Source: Myxococcales bacterium (GTDB lineage Bacteria; Myxococcota; Bradymonadia; REDH01). From it: DNA of 18,070 bases. The notes under the pieces were generated by a model. It saw nothing but the letters and a program-made list of their open reading frames with translations, did not search any database and was not told the DNA's origin. Location: assembly GCA_018970625.1 (NCBI GenBank), contig JAGWVZ010000018.1, positions 1 to 18,070 of the forward strand, read 5' to 3'. Positions within the stretch are counted from its first letter, which is position 1, and every line of letters starts with the position of its first letter. The position numbers were made by a program, and so were the translations under genes. Below are positions 7,154 to 15,189 of this stretch, one piece after another.

Positions 7154-10100
7154 AAACCCTCGCCGCCCTGCTCTTCGTCATCAGTGGAACCACGGCCCTG
7201 ATTTACGAAGTGGTGTGGGCCCGCAGCCTTGGCACCCTCTTTGGTGCCAGCTCGCTCGCCCAAATCACGGTTCTGTCCACGTGGTTTCTCGGCCTCGCGC
7301 TCGGTCATGCGGTCGCCGGACCGTTCATGGATCGACGCCCGCGTGCCGCGCTGCTGCTATATGGCGTGCTCGAGCTCCTGATTGGACTGTATGGTTTGCT
7401 CAGCGGCCATCTGCTGCTTGCGCTTGAGCCCGTCTATGCGCGGTTCGCCGAGTCGTTCGGTCCTGAGCAAAACCTGTTTGCGCTGAAAGTAGGCTTTGCG
7501 TCACTGGCGCTGTTGTTGCCGACCGCGCTCATAGGGGCGACGCTTCCTGCCCTCGTGAGGGCCCTCATTGCCTCGGCGCCGCAGGTTGGACGGGGCGTGG
7601 GGCAGCTGTACTTCCTGAACAGCATCGGTGCAGCGTTCGGTGCGCTATTCGCCAATCTGTGGCTGGTGCCGGTCTGGGGCGCCCTGCCCACGTTGTACGC
7701 CACGGGAGCTGTGAATCTGGCGGTAGGTGCCTGCGGCATCGCGCTGTCGTTCGTGTGGGCGCTGTCGTTGCCCCCGGCTTCACCTGACCGGCCTGAGACA
7801 TCGACGGCAGAGTCCATGGTGAGCTCCGCCATACAGGTGCCAGAACCTGGCGCTGACTCGAACACGGTCGTGCAGTCCAGCGATGACGCTGGCAGGGCGG
7901 CCGAGACCTCGGCGCGCCCGGGTGGTCCCACCGCGGGCGTATCGCGGGCATGGCTGTTTCCGGCCGTCGCGTTCAGTACCGGTGCGGCTGCGTTGCTGAT
8001 TGAGGTCGCCTGGACACGTACGTTTGCGATGGTCTTTGGCAGCTCAACGCAGGCATTTTCACTCATGCTGACCGCCTTTATTGGTGGCATTGCGCTGGGT
8101 GGTCTGGTGGCAACGCGCTGGCTGAAGCCAGGTGTTGATGCGACGAGGATCGCTGCGCGTTCCATTCTGTTGGGTGCTGCGTGCATTGTTATCGCGCTGC
8201 CAGTTTATGAGTGGTTGCCCTTTCTGCAGTTTCGGCTGGCGCAGCTGCTCGAGCGTCGCGATGACGTATACCCCGTGTATCTGGGACTACAGACGCTGCT
8301 TGGCTTTGCGTGGATGTTGCCCTTCACGCTGACGGCCGGTGTTACGCTGCCGGCTCTGGCGCACGGGTATGCGCAACAGAAAGACAGGATTGCCGGCCCC
8401 GTGGGAACGGTGTTCGCGGCCAATACGCTCGGTACTGTACTGGCTCCATTTTTTACCAGCTTTGTTGCCCTGCCCTCGCTGGGTTTGCAGGGCACGCTCA
8501 TGCTGGGCGCGGTGCTGTTACTGGCAGCCAATGCCGCGCTGCTGTGGCATTCCGTGCCAGAGGCCGTGCGAACAACCACCGCCGACGATGAACTGGATCA
8601 GCTGCGTGCGAGACACGCAGGCGTGCGAAATGTGGCATTTCCGGCCGGCATTTCACTGCTGTTACTGGTATTTATGGCGCTTACACCGGACTGGAACGGC
8701 GCTGCGATGCACGCCGGCGGTTTTCGTCGCTGGACACTCCCGAACGGCTCCACTTTTGAGGAGTTTCGCGCGCAGAAATCCCTGGTCAATGTGCTCTATG
8801 AACTGGATGGCGCGGTGGATTCCGTGGTCGTCGTCGAAAACCACCTGGGGGAGCGTTTTCTAAAGGTAAATGGCAAGACCGACGCATCTGACACGCCCGA
8901 TCTGGCCACCCAACAGCTGGTCGCGCATATTCCGTTGCTGCTTCACAGGGCGGCTTATGATCCAGGGCCTCGCCAGGTATTTGTTGTGGGCGTAGGTTCA
9001 GGTGTTACGGTTGGTTCAGCCGCTTTGCACGATCATACACAGGTGGTTACCGCCGAGTTGAGTGAAGGCGTACTGGGTGCAAGCCGATATTTTGACCACG
9101 TGAATGAGGATTATTCTTCATTGCCCAATGTGGAGGTACACCTCGCCGATGCGCGGGAGTGGTTGCAGCGCGATGACCGGCGTTGGGACATCATCATCAA
9201 TCAGCCCAGTAACCCGTGGGTGGCAGGAAATGGTGCGTTATTCAGTCGTGAATTCTTTGAGATGACGCGCGACCGGCTGGCACCGAATGGCATCATGACA
9301 CAGTGGATGCATGTATATGCCATGGACGATGAGCAGATTGACATCGTGCTGCAGACATTCGCGTCGGTGTATCCGCATGTCACCATGTGGTGGCCTCAGG
9401 CGGTAGATATGGTGCTGATTGGTTCGATGGAACCGCTGAACCCTGATCTGCTGGCTCTGTCGCACTACCTGGCTGAGCCCGACGTGGCGGCTCAGATGGA
9501 CGCTCATGAACGCGAGGATTTGCGGGTAAATTCTCTGGATCGCTTTCTGGCGTTGCAGGTCATGTCTGCGACTGGATTTCGGCAGGAGTTTGATGGTGCG
9601 ACGCCTCCGTTCACGACCGATGCACAGCCATTGCTCGAATATCGTGCTCCGCGAACGCAATATACAGGCGCGCGTGCCACAGGCCTGACTGCGCTCGATG
9701 AACGATTGCGACCCGGTCCGACACGGCTTCTTCTGGGGCAACTGCCGGAATCTCCTGCCGTGGACGATATGCTCCGATTTTTTGCCGATAACGAGTCTCC
9801 GTTTGCGTCACTGATTCTGACCTCTCTGCGTCACGCCATGGTAGAGGCCGACGACACGGCCGCTCGCTGGCGCGAAATGGCCGGCCACGCCGATGGGCTG
9901 CCTGGCATTCTGGAGCCCTGGACCTTCGAGCTGCTCGAAGCAGAGACACTCAGCGGCGAACAGTGCCGCGCCTATTTCTCGGAAGCGATCCCCGCACTCG
10001 CGCGCCGTTCATCGGTGTTCTACCAGCCCGAAGTGCCATTTGTCGTCGAAGTGGCCCAACGCTGCGCCACCGGCGAGCGCACCGAAGTCTTGTACTTCCG

Positions 10101-10251
10101 CGCGCTGGAAGCCGACCTGCTGCGCCGCACCGGCTATCTGAACGAAGCCCGGGCCTTGTACGACACTCTGCTCGCTGAAATCACGACCGGCGAGTTCCGT
10201 GAACGGCTGGTCGAGCAAGCCCGGCAGCTGGAGCTGCGTCTGGCGGAGTAA
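7150..10251 (+). CDS. Membrane transporter-like / spermidine-synthase-like fusion protein
   Basis: 1033 residues. The GTG at 7150 overlaps the preceding stop and starts directly at the first membrane helix. Two homologous membrane halves (about 1-220 and 267-500) share the pattern SGTTALIYEVVWARSLGTLF versus TGAAALLIEVAWTRTFAMVF, followed by GLALG / GIALGG, and are joined by a polar linker (about 225-265). Residues about 557-757 form a SAM-methyltransferase-like spermidine synthase fold: GVGSG at 614-618 and the acidic ribose-binding residue E636 (VTAELSEGV). The usual catalytic DxTDP strand is replaced by NQPSNPW (684-690), so classical aminopropyl transfer is unlikely. Residues about 770-1033 are a soluble helical extension that I cannot assign. 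This architecture is usually annotated 'fused MFS/spermidine synthase'; the substrate is unknown. Located in the inner membrane, paired with the coiled-coil protein upstream. Confidence 0.88.
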   Translation: MKTLAALLFVISGTTALIYEVVWARSLGTLFGASSLAQITVLSTWFLGLALGHAVAGPFMDRRPRAALLLYGVLELLIGLYGLLSGHLLLALEPVYARFAESFGPEQNLFALKVGFASLALLLPTALIGATLPALVRALIASAPQVGRGVGQLYFLNSIGAAFGALFANLWLVPVWGALPTLYATGAVNLAVGACGIALSFVWALSLPPASPDRPETSTAESMVSSAIQVPEPGADSNTVVQSSDDAGRAAETSARPGGPTAGVSRAWLFPAVAFSTGAAALLIEVAWTRTFAMVFGSSTQAFSLMLTAFIGGIALGGLVATRWLKPGVDATRIAARSILLGAACIVIALPVYEWLPFLQFRLAQLLERRDDVYPVYLGLQTLLGFAWMLPFTLTAGVTLPALAHGYAQQKDRIAGPVGTVFAANTLGTVLAPFFTSFVALPSLGLQGTLMLGAVLLLAANAALLWHSVPEAVRTTTADDELDQLRARHAGVRNVAFPAGISLLLLVFMALTPDWNGAAMHAGGFRRWTLPNGSTFEEFRAQKSLVNVLYELDGAVDSVVVVENHLGERFLKVNGKTDASDTPDLATQQLVAHIPLLLHRAAYDPGPRQVFVVGVGSGVTVGSAALHDHTQVVTAELSEGVLGASRYFDHVNEDYSSLPNVEVHLADAREWLQRDDRRWDIIINQPSNPWVAGNGALFSREFFEMTRDRLAPNGIMTQWMHVYAMDDEQIDIVLQTFASVYPHVTMWWPQAVDMVLIGSMEPLNPDLLALSHYLAEPDVAAQMDAHEREDLRVNSLDRFLALQVMSATGFRQEFDGATPPFTTDAQPLLEYRAPRTQYTGARATGLTALDERLRPGPTRLLLGQLPESPAVDDMLRFFADNESPFASLILTSLRHAMVEADDTAARWREMAGHADGLPGILEPWTFELLEAETLSGEQCRAYFSEAIPALARRSSVFYQPEVPFVVEVAQRCATGERTEVLYFRALEADLLRRTGYLNEARALYDTLLAEITTGEFRERLVEQARQLELRLAE

Positions 10252-10257
10252 CGATAT

Positions 10258-10279
10258 TCACGCCACGCGCCGTGCGTGA
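10258..10279. repeat. Hairpin downstream of the membrane fusion gene
   Basis: TCACGC ... GCGTGA is a perfect 6-bp stem with a 10-base loop, starting seven bases after the stop. There is no T run, so it is at best a weak or factor-assisted terminator. Confidence 0.35.
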
Positions 10280-10320
10280 TACATCGACCGCGCGACTCCG
10301 CTGCCGCCCTGGACCCTGCC

Positions 10321-11556
10321 ATGACTGCCCGATCCGAAGTGACGTCCGCTGCACACTCCACGATTGCCCGGCCTGCGCCTGCTCCCGAGAGCGTGCACTG
10401 GGGGCTGGATGAGGGCACGGTGTTTCTGAATCATGGTTCGTTTGGTGCGACGCCGGTGCGTGTGCTCGCGGCGCAGCGATGGTGGCAGGAGCGTATGGAG
10501 CGCGATCCGGTCGAGTTTGTGCTGCATGAGGTAGAGCCTGCGCTCGATCGGGTGCGCGCGGTGCTGGGTGCGTTTGTGGGTGCACACGCTGATGATCTGG
10601 CGTTGATTCCAAACGCAACGACGGGCGTGAATACGGTACTCGCGAACCTGCGATTTCAGGCTGGCGATGAGCTGTTGACTACCAGTCAGGCCTATAATGC
10701 CTGCAATAATGCGCTGCGATTTACGGCGGAGCGTTATGGTGCAGTGGTGACATGCGCGAATGTGCCATTTCCGTTGCAGGACCCGCAGCAGGTGGTCGAT
10801 GCGGTGATGGCCGCGGTAACGCCGCGGACGCGTCTGTTTCTGCTTGATCATGTGACCAGCCCTACCGGTGTGGTATTGCCTGTAGAGACGTTGGTGCCAT
10901 TGCTGGAATCACGTGGGATTGCTGTGCTTGTCGATGGGGCGCATGCACCCGGCATGGTGCCATTGAACCTGAACGAGCTGGGTGCGTCCTATTACACGGG
11001 AAATTGCCATAAATGGCTTTGCACCCCGAAGGGCTCGGCATTTTTACATGTACGTCGCGATTTGCAGTCGAATTTTCGACCGTTGGTAATTAGCCACGGC
11101 GCGAATGCGATGCGCACGGACCGATCCCGGTTTCGCATCGAGTTCGACTGGACGGGCACCATGGACCCGACACCGTTTCTCGTGATTCCCGACGCCCTGC
11201 AATTTCTTGCTTCGCTGCAGACGGGCGGCATCGCCGGGCACATGCGCATCATTCGGGAGCGTGCGTTGCAGGGGCGGCATATTCTGACGCAGGCGCTGAA
11301 TATCGACATGCCAGCCCCGGACAGCATGATCGGTACGCTTGCCGCGTTTCCGCTGCCCGATGATCCGGGCGAGCCGTCTGACCATCCGTTGTATCTGAGC
11401 CAGCTTCAGCTTCAACTCAAGCGGGAGTTCGACATTCAAATCCCGATTATTCCGTGGCCCAGGCACCCTCGGCGACTCGTACGGTACGCCGTGCAGCGGT
11501 ACAATTCACTGGATCAACTTGTCTATCTTGCACACGCCCTGAAAGCGGTATGCTGA
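10321..11556 (+). CDS. Class V aminotransferase-fold PLP enzyme, isopenicillin-N-epimerase-like
   Basis: 411-residue PLP-dependent enzyme of fold type I. It begins with a typical HWGLDEGTVFLNHGSFGATP segment, then NATTGVNTVLAN for the phosphate-binding region. LLDHVTSPTGVVLPVETLVP leads to the PLP-pyridine Asp in VLVDGAHAPGM (D205, H208) and the Schiff-base lysine K231 in TGNCHKWLCTPKGSAFLHV. This motif set is that of the isopenicillin N epimerase/CefD-like subgroup. That subgroup also includes C-S lyases and cysteine-desulfurase relatives, so the actual substrate is unknown; no beta-lactam genes are near. The ATG at 10321 is preferred over an in-frame GTG at 10276 because homology begins about 20 residues after it; neither has a good Shine-Dalgarno. 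It follows the membrane fusion gene by 69 bases and may or may not share its transcript. Confidence 0.9.
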   Translation: MTARSEVTSAAHSTIARPAPAPESVHWGLDEGTVFLNHGSFGATPVRVLAAQRWWQERMERDPVEFVLHEVEPALDRVRAVLGAFVGAHADDLALIPNATTGVNTVLANLRFQAGDELLTTSQAYNACNNALRFTAERYGAVVTCANVPFPLQDPQQVVDAVMAAVTPRTRLFLLDHVTSPTGVVLPVETLVPLLESRGIAVLVDGAHAPGMVPLNLNELGASYYTGNCHKWLCTPKGSAFLHVRRDLQSNFRPLVISHGANAMRTDRSRFRIEFDWTGTMDPTPFLVIPDALQFLASLQTGGIAGHMRIIRERALQGRHILTQALNIDMPAPDSMIGTLAAFPLPDDPGEPSDHPLYLSQLQLQLKREFDIQIPIIPWPRHPRRLVRYAVQRYNSLDQLVYLAHALKAVC

Positions 11557-11612
11557 ACCCATCGGGTCACGCGCGCCAGGTGCACAAATCTGTTGTTGCA
11601 CAGTGGGTCTGG

Positions 11613-11653
11613 ACTCGCGTCGCGTAGCGGCATAAACGCGGGTCAACGCGAGT
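11613..11653. repeat. 8-bp inverted repeat between PLP enzyme and aldo/keto reductase
   Basis: ACTCGCGT (11613-11620) and ACGCGAGT (11646-11653) are perfectly complementary around a 25-base loop in the 182-base intergenic gap. No T tract follows. It could be a weak transcript-end hairpin or an operator. The rest of the gap shows a pyrimidine-rich run (about 11704-11728) and no gene. Confidence 0.35.
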
Positions 11654-11738
11654 TGCAGGTCAGCGTGCGGATTCACTGGCCTCCGTTCTCTTTATCGTTT
11701 CCGTTGGTCCCCCTCCCCCTTCATCCCCACAGAAGCCC

Positions 11739-12689
11739 ATGCAGTATCGCAATGTTGGTCGAACCGGTCTGAAAGTATCTTCCGTGTCTCTGGGTGGCTG
11801 GCTGACGTACGGTGGTTCGGTGGAGGCCGACCATTCACATGCCATTCTGCGCGCGGCGATTGAGCAGGGTATTAATTTTATTGATCTCGCCGATATTTAC
11901 AGCCGGGGAAATTCCGAACGGGTGATGGGTGATTTTCTGGATGATTATACGGCTGGGAGCGGTCGTCGTAGTGACCTTGTGATCTCATCGAAGGTTTTCT
12001 GGCCCACGGGCACGGGTCCCAACGACCGTGGATTGTCGCGCAAGCACATCATGGAGAGTTGCCACGCCTCTCTGAAGCGCCTGCGCACGGACTATCTGGA
12101 TATTTATTTCTGCCATCGGTTTGACCCCGAAGTGGCGCTGGAAGAGACGGTTCGCGCCATGGAGGACCTCGTACAGCAGGGCAAAGTCCTGTACTGGGGT
12201 ACCAGCGTGTGGGAGGCCGATCAGCTGCGCGCTGGCACGGCGCTGAGTCGCACGCATCACGGTTATGGTCCGGTTGTCGAGCAACCCCGCTATAACCTGC
12301 TGGATCGACATATCGAGGCCTCGATTGTACCCGCCTGTCAGGAGCTTGGAATGGGTCTGGTGGTGTGGTCGCCGCTGGCGCAGGGACTGCTGACCGGCAA
12401 GTACAACGACGGTATACCTGCAGGTTCACGTGGGGCTCAGACCAGCTGGCTGGAGCGTGAGTTAACTCCGGAAAATATCGAACGGGTGAGGCAACTTTCA
12501 ATGATTGCGCACGACTATGGAATTACCGCTGGCCAGTTGGCGCTGGCGTGGATTCTGCACCAACCCGGAATGACCAGCGTGATTACCGGCGCGACCAGCG
12601 TGGCGCAGGTGGCCGAAAATGTCGTGGCCGATGGCGTGCGTCTGGATGATGCAACGCGAGCGCGGCTGAACGTCATTTTCCCGGCCTGA
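11739..12689 (+). CDS. Aldo/keto reductase, voltage-gated K+ channel beta-subunit type
   Basis: 316-residue NADP(H)-dependent oxidoreductase with a TIM-barrel fold, reducing aldehydes and ketones. It opens MQYRNVGRTGLKVSSVSLGG. The catalytic tetrad is visible as D49 and Y54 (FIDLADIY), K85 (VISSKVFW) and H126 (IYFCHRFD). The NADP-binding end contains VVWSPLAQGLLTGKY and the SVITGATSVAQVAENV phosphate-binding segment. The GTGPNDRGLSRKHI loop and the VEQPRYNLLDR strand are like the Kv-beta/YghZ branch of the superfamily, which gives the subfamily call. The start is the ATG at 11739, with only a weak AGAAG upstream. It appears to be a single gene with 182-base gaps on both sides. The physiological substrate cannot be told from sequence. 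Confidence 0.94.
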   Translation: MQYRNVGRTGLKVSSVSLGGWLTYGGSVEADHSHAILRAAIEQGINFIDLADIYSRGNSERVMGDFLDDYTAGSGRRSDLVISSKVFWPTGTGPNDRGLSRKHIMESCHASLKRLRTDYLDIYFCHRFDPEVALEETVRAMEDLVQQGKVLYWGTSVWEADQLRAGTALSRTHHGYGPVVEQPRYNLLDRHIEASIVPACQELGMGLVVWSPLAQGLLTGKYNDGIPAGSRGAQTSWLERELTPENIERVRQLSMIAHDYGITAGQLALAWILHQPGMTSVITGATSVAQVAENVVADGVRLDDATRARLNVIFPA

Positions 12690-12693
12690 CAGG

Positions 12694-12743
12694 GTGACGG
12701 TTTGCCGGTACAAGGAGTGGTCCGAGAGCTGATGCACCGTCAC
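12694..12743. repeat. 8-bp inverted repeat after the aldo/keto reductase
   Basis: GTGACGGT (12694-12701) and ACCGTCAC (12736-12743) are perfectly complementary across a 34-base loop, starting four bases after the stop. No T-rich tail. Possible mRNA 3' structure or operator; uncertain. Confidence 0.35.
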
Positions 12744-12793
12744 ACGACCATCCTGGGTACGTGCGAGCCGAATGACTGCGTTGGGTTATCGTG

Positions 12794-12885
12794 AAGGAGG
12801 TGAAGCGTTGCGGCCATGGGGAGCTGCTGTTAGAGCCATGATACCTTCCCCTCTGACACCCCGTTGTCGCCATGTTCGAGCTTGA
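12794..12885 (+). promoter_or_regulatory. Perfect Shine-Dalgarno and possible 25-residue leader ORF before the ATP-grasp gene
   Basis: AAGGAGGTGA (12794-12803) is a 10-base perfect complement to the 16S rRNA 3' end. It precedes a TTG codon (12808) that opens a 25-codon frame ending TGA at 12883-12885, overlapping the ATG (12872) of the ATP-grasp gene in another frame. The ATP-grasp start itself has no Shine-Dalgarno, and its own frame is closed by TGA at 12854-12856. This arrangement could allow coupled re-initiation. The leader peptide has no recognised sequence; inference. Confidence 0.4.
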
Positions 12886-13747
12886 TGTCCTGATTGCCAC
12901 GCAGTCTCCGATTTCCGAACCTGACGCCGATGAGTCCTTGTTGATGGGCGCGCTGGCAGCAGCAGGTATCCGCGCCGAGCTGTCCGCGTGGAACGATAGC
13001 GGCGTACGATGGGAACGAGCTCCACTGACGGTCATTCGTTCCACGTGGGGATATCACCACTATTTGCCTGAGTTTCTGGCGTGGGCTGATCATGTATCGA
13101 AGGTGTCGAGGTTGCTGAATCCGGTATCCGTGGTTCGCGAAAACGCCCACAAATCCTATCTGGTTCGGCTGGCCTCGCAGGGCGTGCCTGTTGTGCCCAC
13201 GTTGCTGGTAGCTCAGGGCGAGGTGCACGAGCCGACAGCGTTGCTGGAGGCCGCAGGTTGGCAGGACTTTGTGATCAAGCCCGCGGTTTCGGCGGGTTCA
13301 TGGGAGACGTGGCGTTTTTCGGAAGGCGTAACCCAACGGCAGGCGAACGGCGAAGATGCAGTTCAGACCCTCTGCCGCCTCGCATTAAGGGGCGATGTCC
13401 TGGTGCAACCATTTCTTTCTTCGGTTTATACGCGGGGCGAAAAGAGTCTGGTGCATGTGGATGGTGAATTCACCCACGCGGTGATCAAATATCCGCGATT
13501 CGCGGGTCAGTCGGAGTCTGTCACAGGACCCCATGGTGCGGATGCAGATGAGCTGAAGCTGGCGCGCCAGGTGTTGTCCCGGATTCCTGAAAAACTCCTT
13601 TACGCTCGCGTGGATGTGCTACGGAACGATGCTGGTCTGGCGGTTCTGGGAGAACTGGAGGCCGTGGAGCCGTCATTATTTCTGCAGCAGTTTCCACCGG
13701 CTGTCAGTCGTCTTGTTAGGGCGATTCAGCGCGAGGTGTCGTCATGA
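12872..13747 (+). CDS. ATP-grasp enzyme, glutathione-synthetase-like / cyclo-ligase-like
   Basis: 291-residue ATP-dependent carboxylate-amine ligase-type protein. The N-terminal alpha/beta domain (about 1-100) contains VIRSTWGYHHYLPEFLAW. The ATP-grasp domain has the ATP-lysine K136 in FVIKPAVSAGSWETWRF, a GDVLVQPFLSSVYTRGEKSL strand, and the metal-binding end VLGELEAVEPSLFLQQF (E261, E263, E266). By memory this pattern (KPAVSAG...ELE..EPSLF) belongs to the group around DcsG, the cycloserine cyclo-ligase, and uncharacterised RimK-like proteins. No other cycloserine genes are present, so the substrate is open. ATG 12872 is the first possible start because an in-frame TGA lies 16 bases upstream. 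The stop overlaps the next gene's start (ATGA), indicating an operon with the AI-2E family membrane protein. Confidence 0.85.
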   Translation: MFELDVLIATQSPISEPDADESLLMGALAAAGIRAELSAWNDSGVRWERAPLTVIRSTWGYHHYLPEFLAWADHVSKVSRLLNPVSVVRENAHKSYLVRLASQGVPVVPTLLVAQGEVHEPTALLEAAGWQDFVIKPAVSAGSWETWRFSEGVTQRQANGEDAVQTLCRLALRGDVLVQPFLSSVYTRGEKSLVHVDGEFTHAVIKYPRFAGQSESVTGPHGADADELKLARQVLSRIPEKLLYARVDVLRNDAGLAVLGELEAVEPSLFLQQFPPAVSRLVRAIQREVSS

Positions 13748-15054
13748 ATCAGGTGCGTATTCCATCGACGTGGCTCACCATGGGGCTGGTGTTGGCGACG
13801 GTGTGGGTATTTTCGCCGTTCTGGCCGAGCCTTCTGTTGGCGCTGTGGCTTGGACTGGCAGGGCTTCAGGTGATGCCACGTCTCACGCGGTGGTTGCGTG
13901 GTCGAGAAGGTTTGGCGGCGACATTTTTGATGGTCGCTGTGGTATTGGTGGCGATTCCGATCGTTGCGTTGCTGTTCTCAGTAGCGACAGATGCCTGGTT
14001 ATTCGTGCAGCGAATGGCCGAGACGCCCGAGATCAGGGAGGTTCTGGCGAATGTGGGCACGTCGGCCGAGAATGTCGGGTCGCCGGCTGGTTCAGATAAC
14101 ACTGCTGTGGAGGTCTCCTCGCAGGGTGAGGGTTCTGCCGCGGTATCGCGTATGCCTGAGCTGCTGCCTCCTGTGCTGGATGGGGTTGGTGAGCCGGACG
14201 TTGTGCCGGGCGGAACTTCGGCGGCTGATCCGCTCTCCTTACCGCTCCATGCTTCGGGCAGCGGTGTCGAAGAATCGACCTCTGTGGCACCCTCCTTCTC
14301 TGGTTCACCGGGGTTTCCGGGTAGCCTGCGCGAGCTGTTCGGAAATCCCCTGGAGTTACTGGCACAATACAGCGCGCGGGCGTGGGGAGCTGTACAGTTT
14401 CTTGCGGGCGCCGCGATTCGGGCGGTGCTGGATATTCTGGTATTTATGGTCGCGCTTTATGCTGTCCTGACCGAGGGACCACGTGCCTGGCAATGGCTGT
14501 TGCACAACAGTCCGATTCCTCAGCACCATTTGCAACGATACGCAGCGGCGTTTGTGGAGACGGGTAAAGGTCTGGTGTTGGGATTTGGCGGTGCAGCGTT
14601 GGCGCAGGCGACGGTAGCCACCATTCTGTTTTCGGCCGTTGGCGTGTCGCGGGCGCTGGTGCTGGGTTTATTGACGTTTCTTGGGGCGACCATTCCCGGG
14701 GTCGGTACAGCATTTGTCTGGGCGCCGGTTGCGGCGGGGCTTGCGCTGAATGGTCGTACACAGGCTGCGGTCGTCGTGGTTCTGGTGGGCCTGTTTATTA
14801 TTGGCACGCTGGATAATTTCCTTCGGCCCATGCTGGCGCGTTATGGCTCCCTTAATCTTCCGATGCACCTGGTGTTTATTTCGATGTTGGGTGGGTTACT
14901 TTTGATGGGGCCGGCGGGATTGCTGCTGGGGGTGTTGATTGTTCGTATGGCCTCCGAGGCGCTGCAGATTCGACGCAGCGAATATGAGGTCGCCATGGTC
15001 GAGGGCGCGCGGCCTGTGCAGCCGGAACCGGACGACGAGCATGAGCCCGTCTGA
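13744..15054 (+). CDS. AI-2E/PerM family transporter (UPF0118) with a soluble insertion
   Basis: 436-residue inner membrane protein of the AI-2E family transporter group, whose members export autoinducer-2 or other small molecules, or act in Na+/H+ antiport; the substrate is not predictable. Two or three hydrophobic helices lie in residues about 10-85. A Ser/Gly/Pro/Glu-rich, probably disordered stretch (about 105-190), longer than I expect for the family, follows. The C-terminal membrane core starts near residue 210. Diagnostic parts are LDILVFMVALYAVLTEGP (from about 229), LGLLTFLGATIPGVGTAFVW, the DNFLRPMLARYG motif (from D357) and GGLLLMGPAGLLLGVLIV near 383-400. The acidic tail ends PEPDDEHEPV. 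The ATG overlaps the ATP-grasp stop by four bases. Confidence 0.88.
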   Translation: MNQVRIPSTWLTMGLVLATVWVFSPFWPSLLLALWLGLAGLQVMPRLTRWLRGREGLAATFLMVAVVLVAIPIVALLFSVATDAWLFVQRMAETPEIREVLANVGTSAENVGSPAGSDNTAVEVSSQGEGSAAVSRMPELLPPVLDGVGEPDVVPGGTSAADPLSLPLHASGSGVEESTSVAPSFSGSPGFPGSLRELFGNPLELLAQYSARAWGAVQFLAGAAIRAVLDILVFMVALYAVLTEGPRAWQWLLHNSPIPQHHLQRYAAAFVETGKGLVLGFGGAALAQATVATILFSAVGVSRALVLGLLTFLGATIPGVGTAFVWAPVAAGLALNGRTQAAVVVVLVGLFIIGTLDNFLRPMLARYGSLNLPMHLVFISMLGGLLLMGPAGLLLGVLIVRMASEALQIRRSEYEVAMVEGARPVQPEPDDEHEPV

Positions 15055-15076
15055 GGTTTGAAGGACCTTGGTGGAT

Positions 15077-15106
15077 TTGTCGCACGCCCTGAAAAACCGG
15101 TAGGGA
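15077..15106 (+). promoter_or_regulatory. Weak promoter-like pair upstream of the metacaspase gene
   Basis: TTGTCG (15077-15082), an 18-base spacer and TAGGGA (15101-15106) lie about 85 bases before the lipoprotein gene. The spacer starts with CACGCCCTGAAA, a 12-mer also present at 11533-11544. Neither hexamer is close to consensus, so this is a candidate only. The rest of the 135-base gap shows nothing recognisable. Confidence 0.2.
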
Positions 15107-15189
15107 ATGGCTGGTGATTCGGGTAGGCTGCTGCTCGTGGCAGGCGTCAGAGTGGCGATGGCCCGATTCCCGTGAACCCGTGTAGATGC

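Noticed and set aside
7434..8186. 250-residue minus-strand open frame
   Set aside because: Antisense to the first membrane half of the transporter-like fusion, whose helices and internal duplication are clear.
10276..10320. Upstream GTG start for the PLP enzyme
   Set aside because: It would add 15 residues unlike the family and begin inside a hairpin; the ATG at 10321 is closer to where homology begins.
10321..11556. Beta-lactam biosynthesis role for the epimerase-like enzyme
   Set aside because: The fold and motifs match the CefD-like group, but no synthetase, cyclase or expandase gene is in the window, and the group is functionally mixed.
11579..11628. Short GTG frame (about 15 codons) in the gap before the aldo/keto reductase
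   Set aside because: Too short, no good ribosome binding site, and no overlap with the next gene to suggest a leader role.
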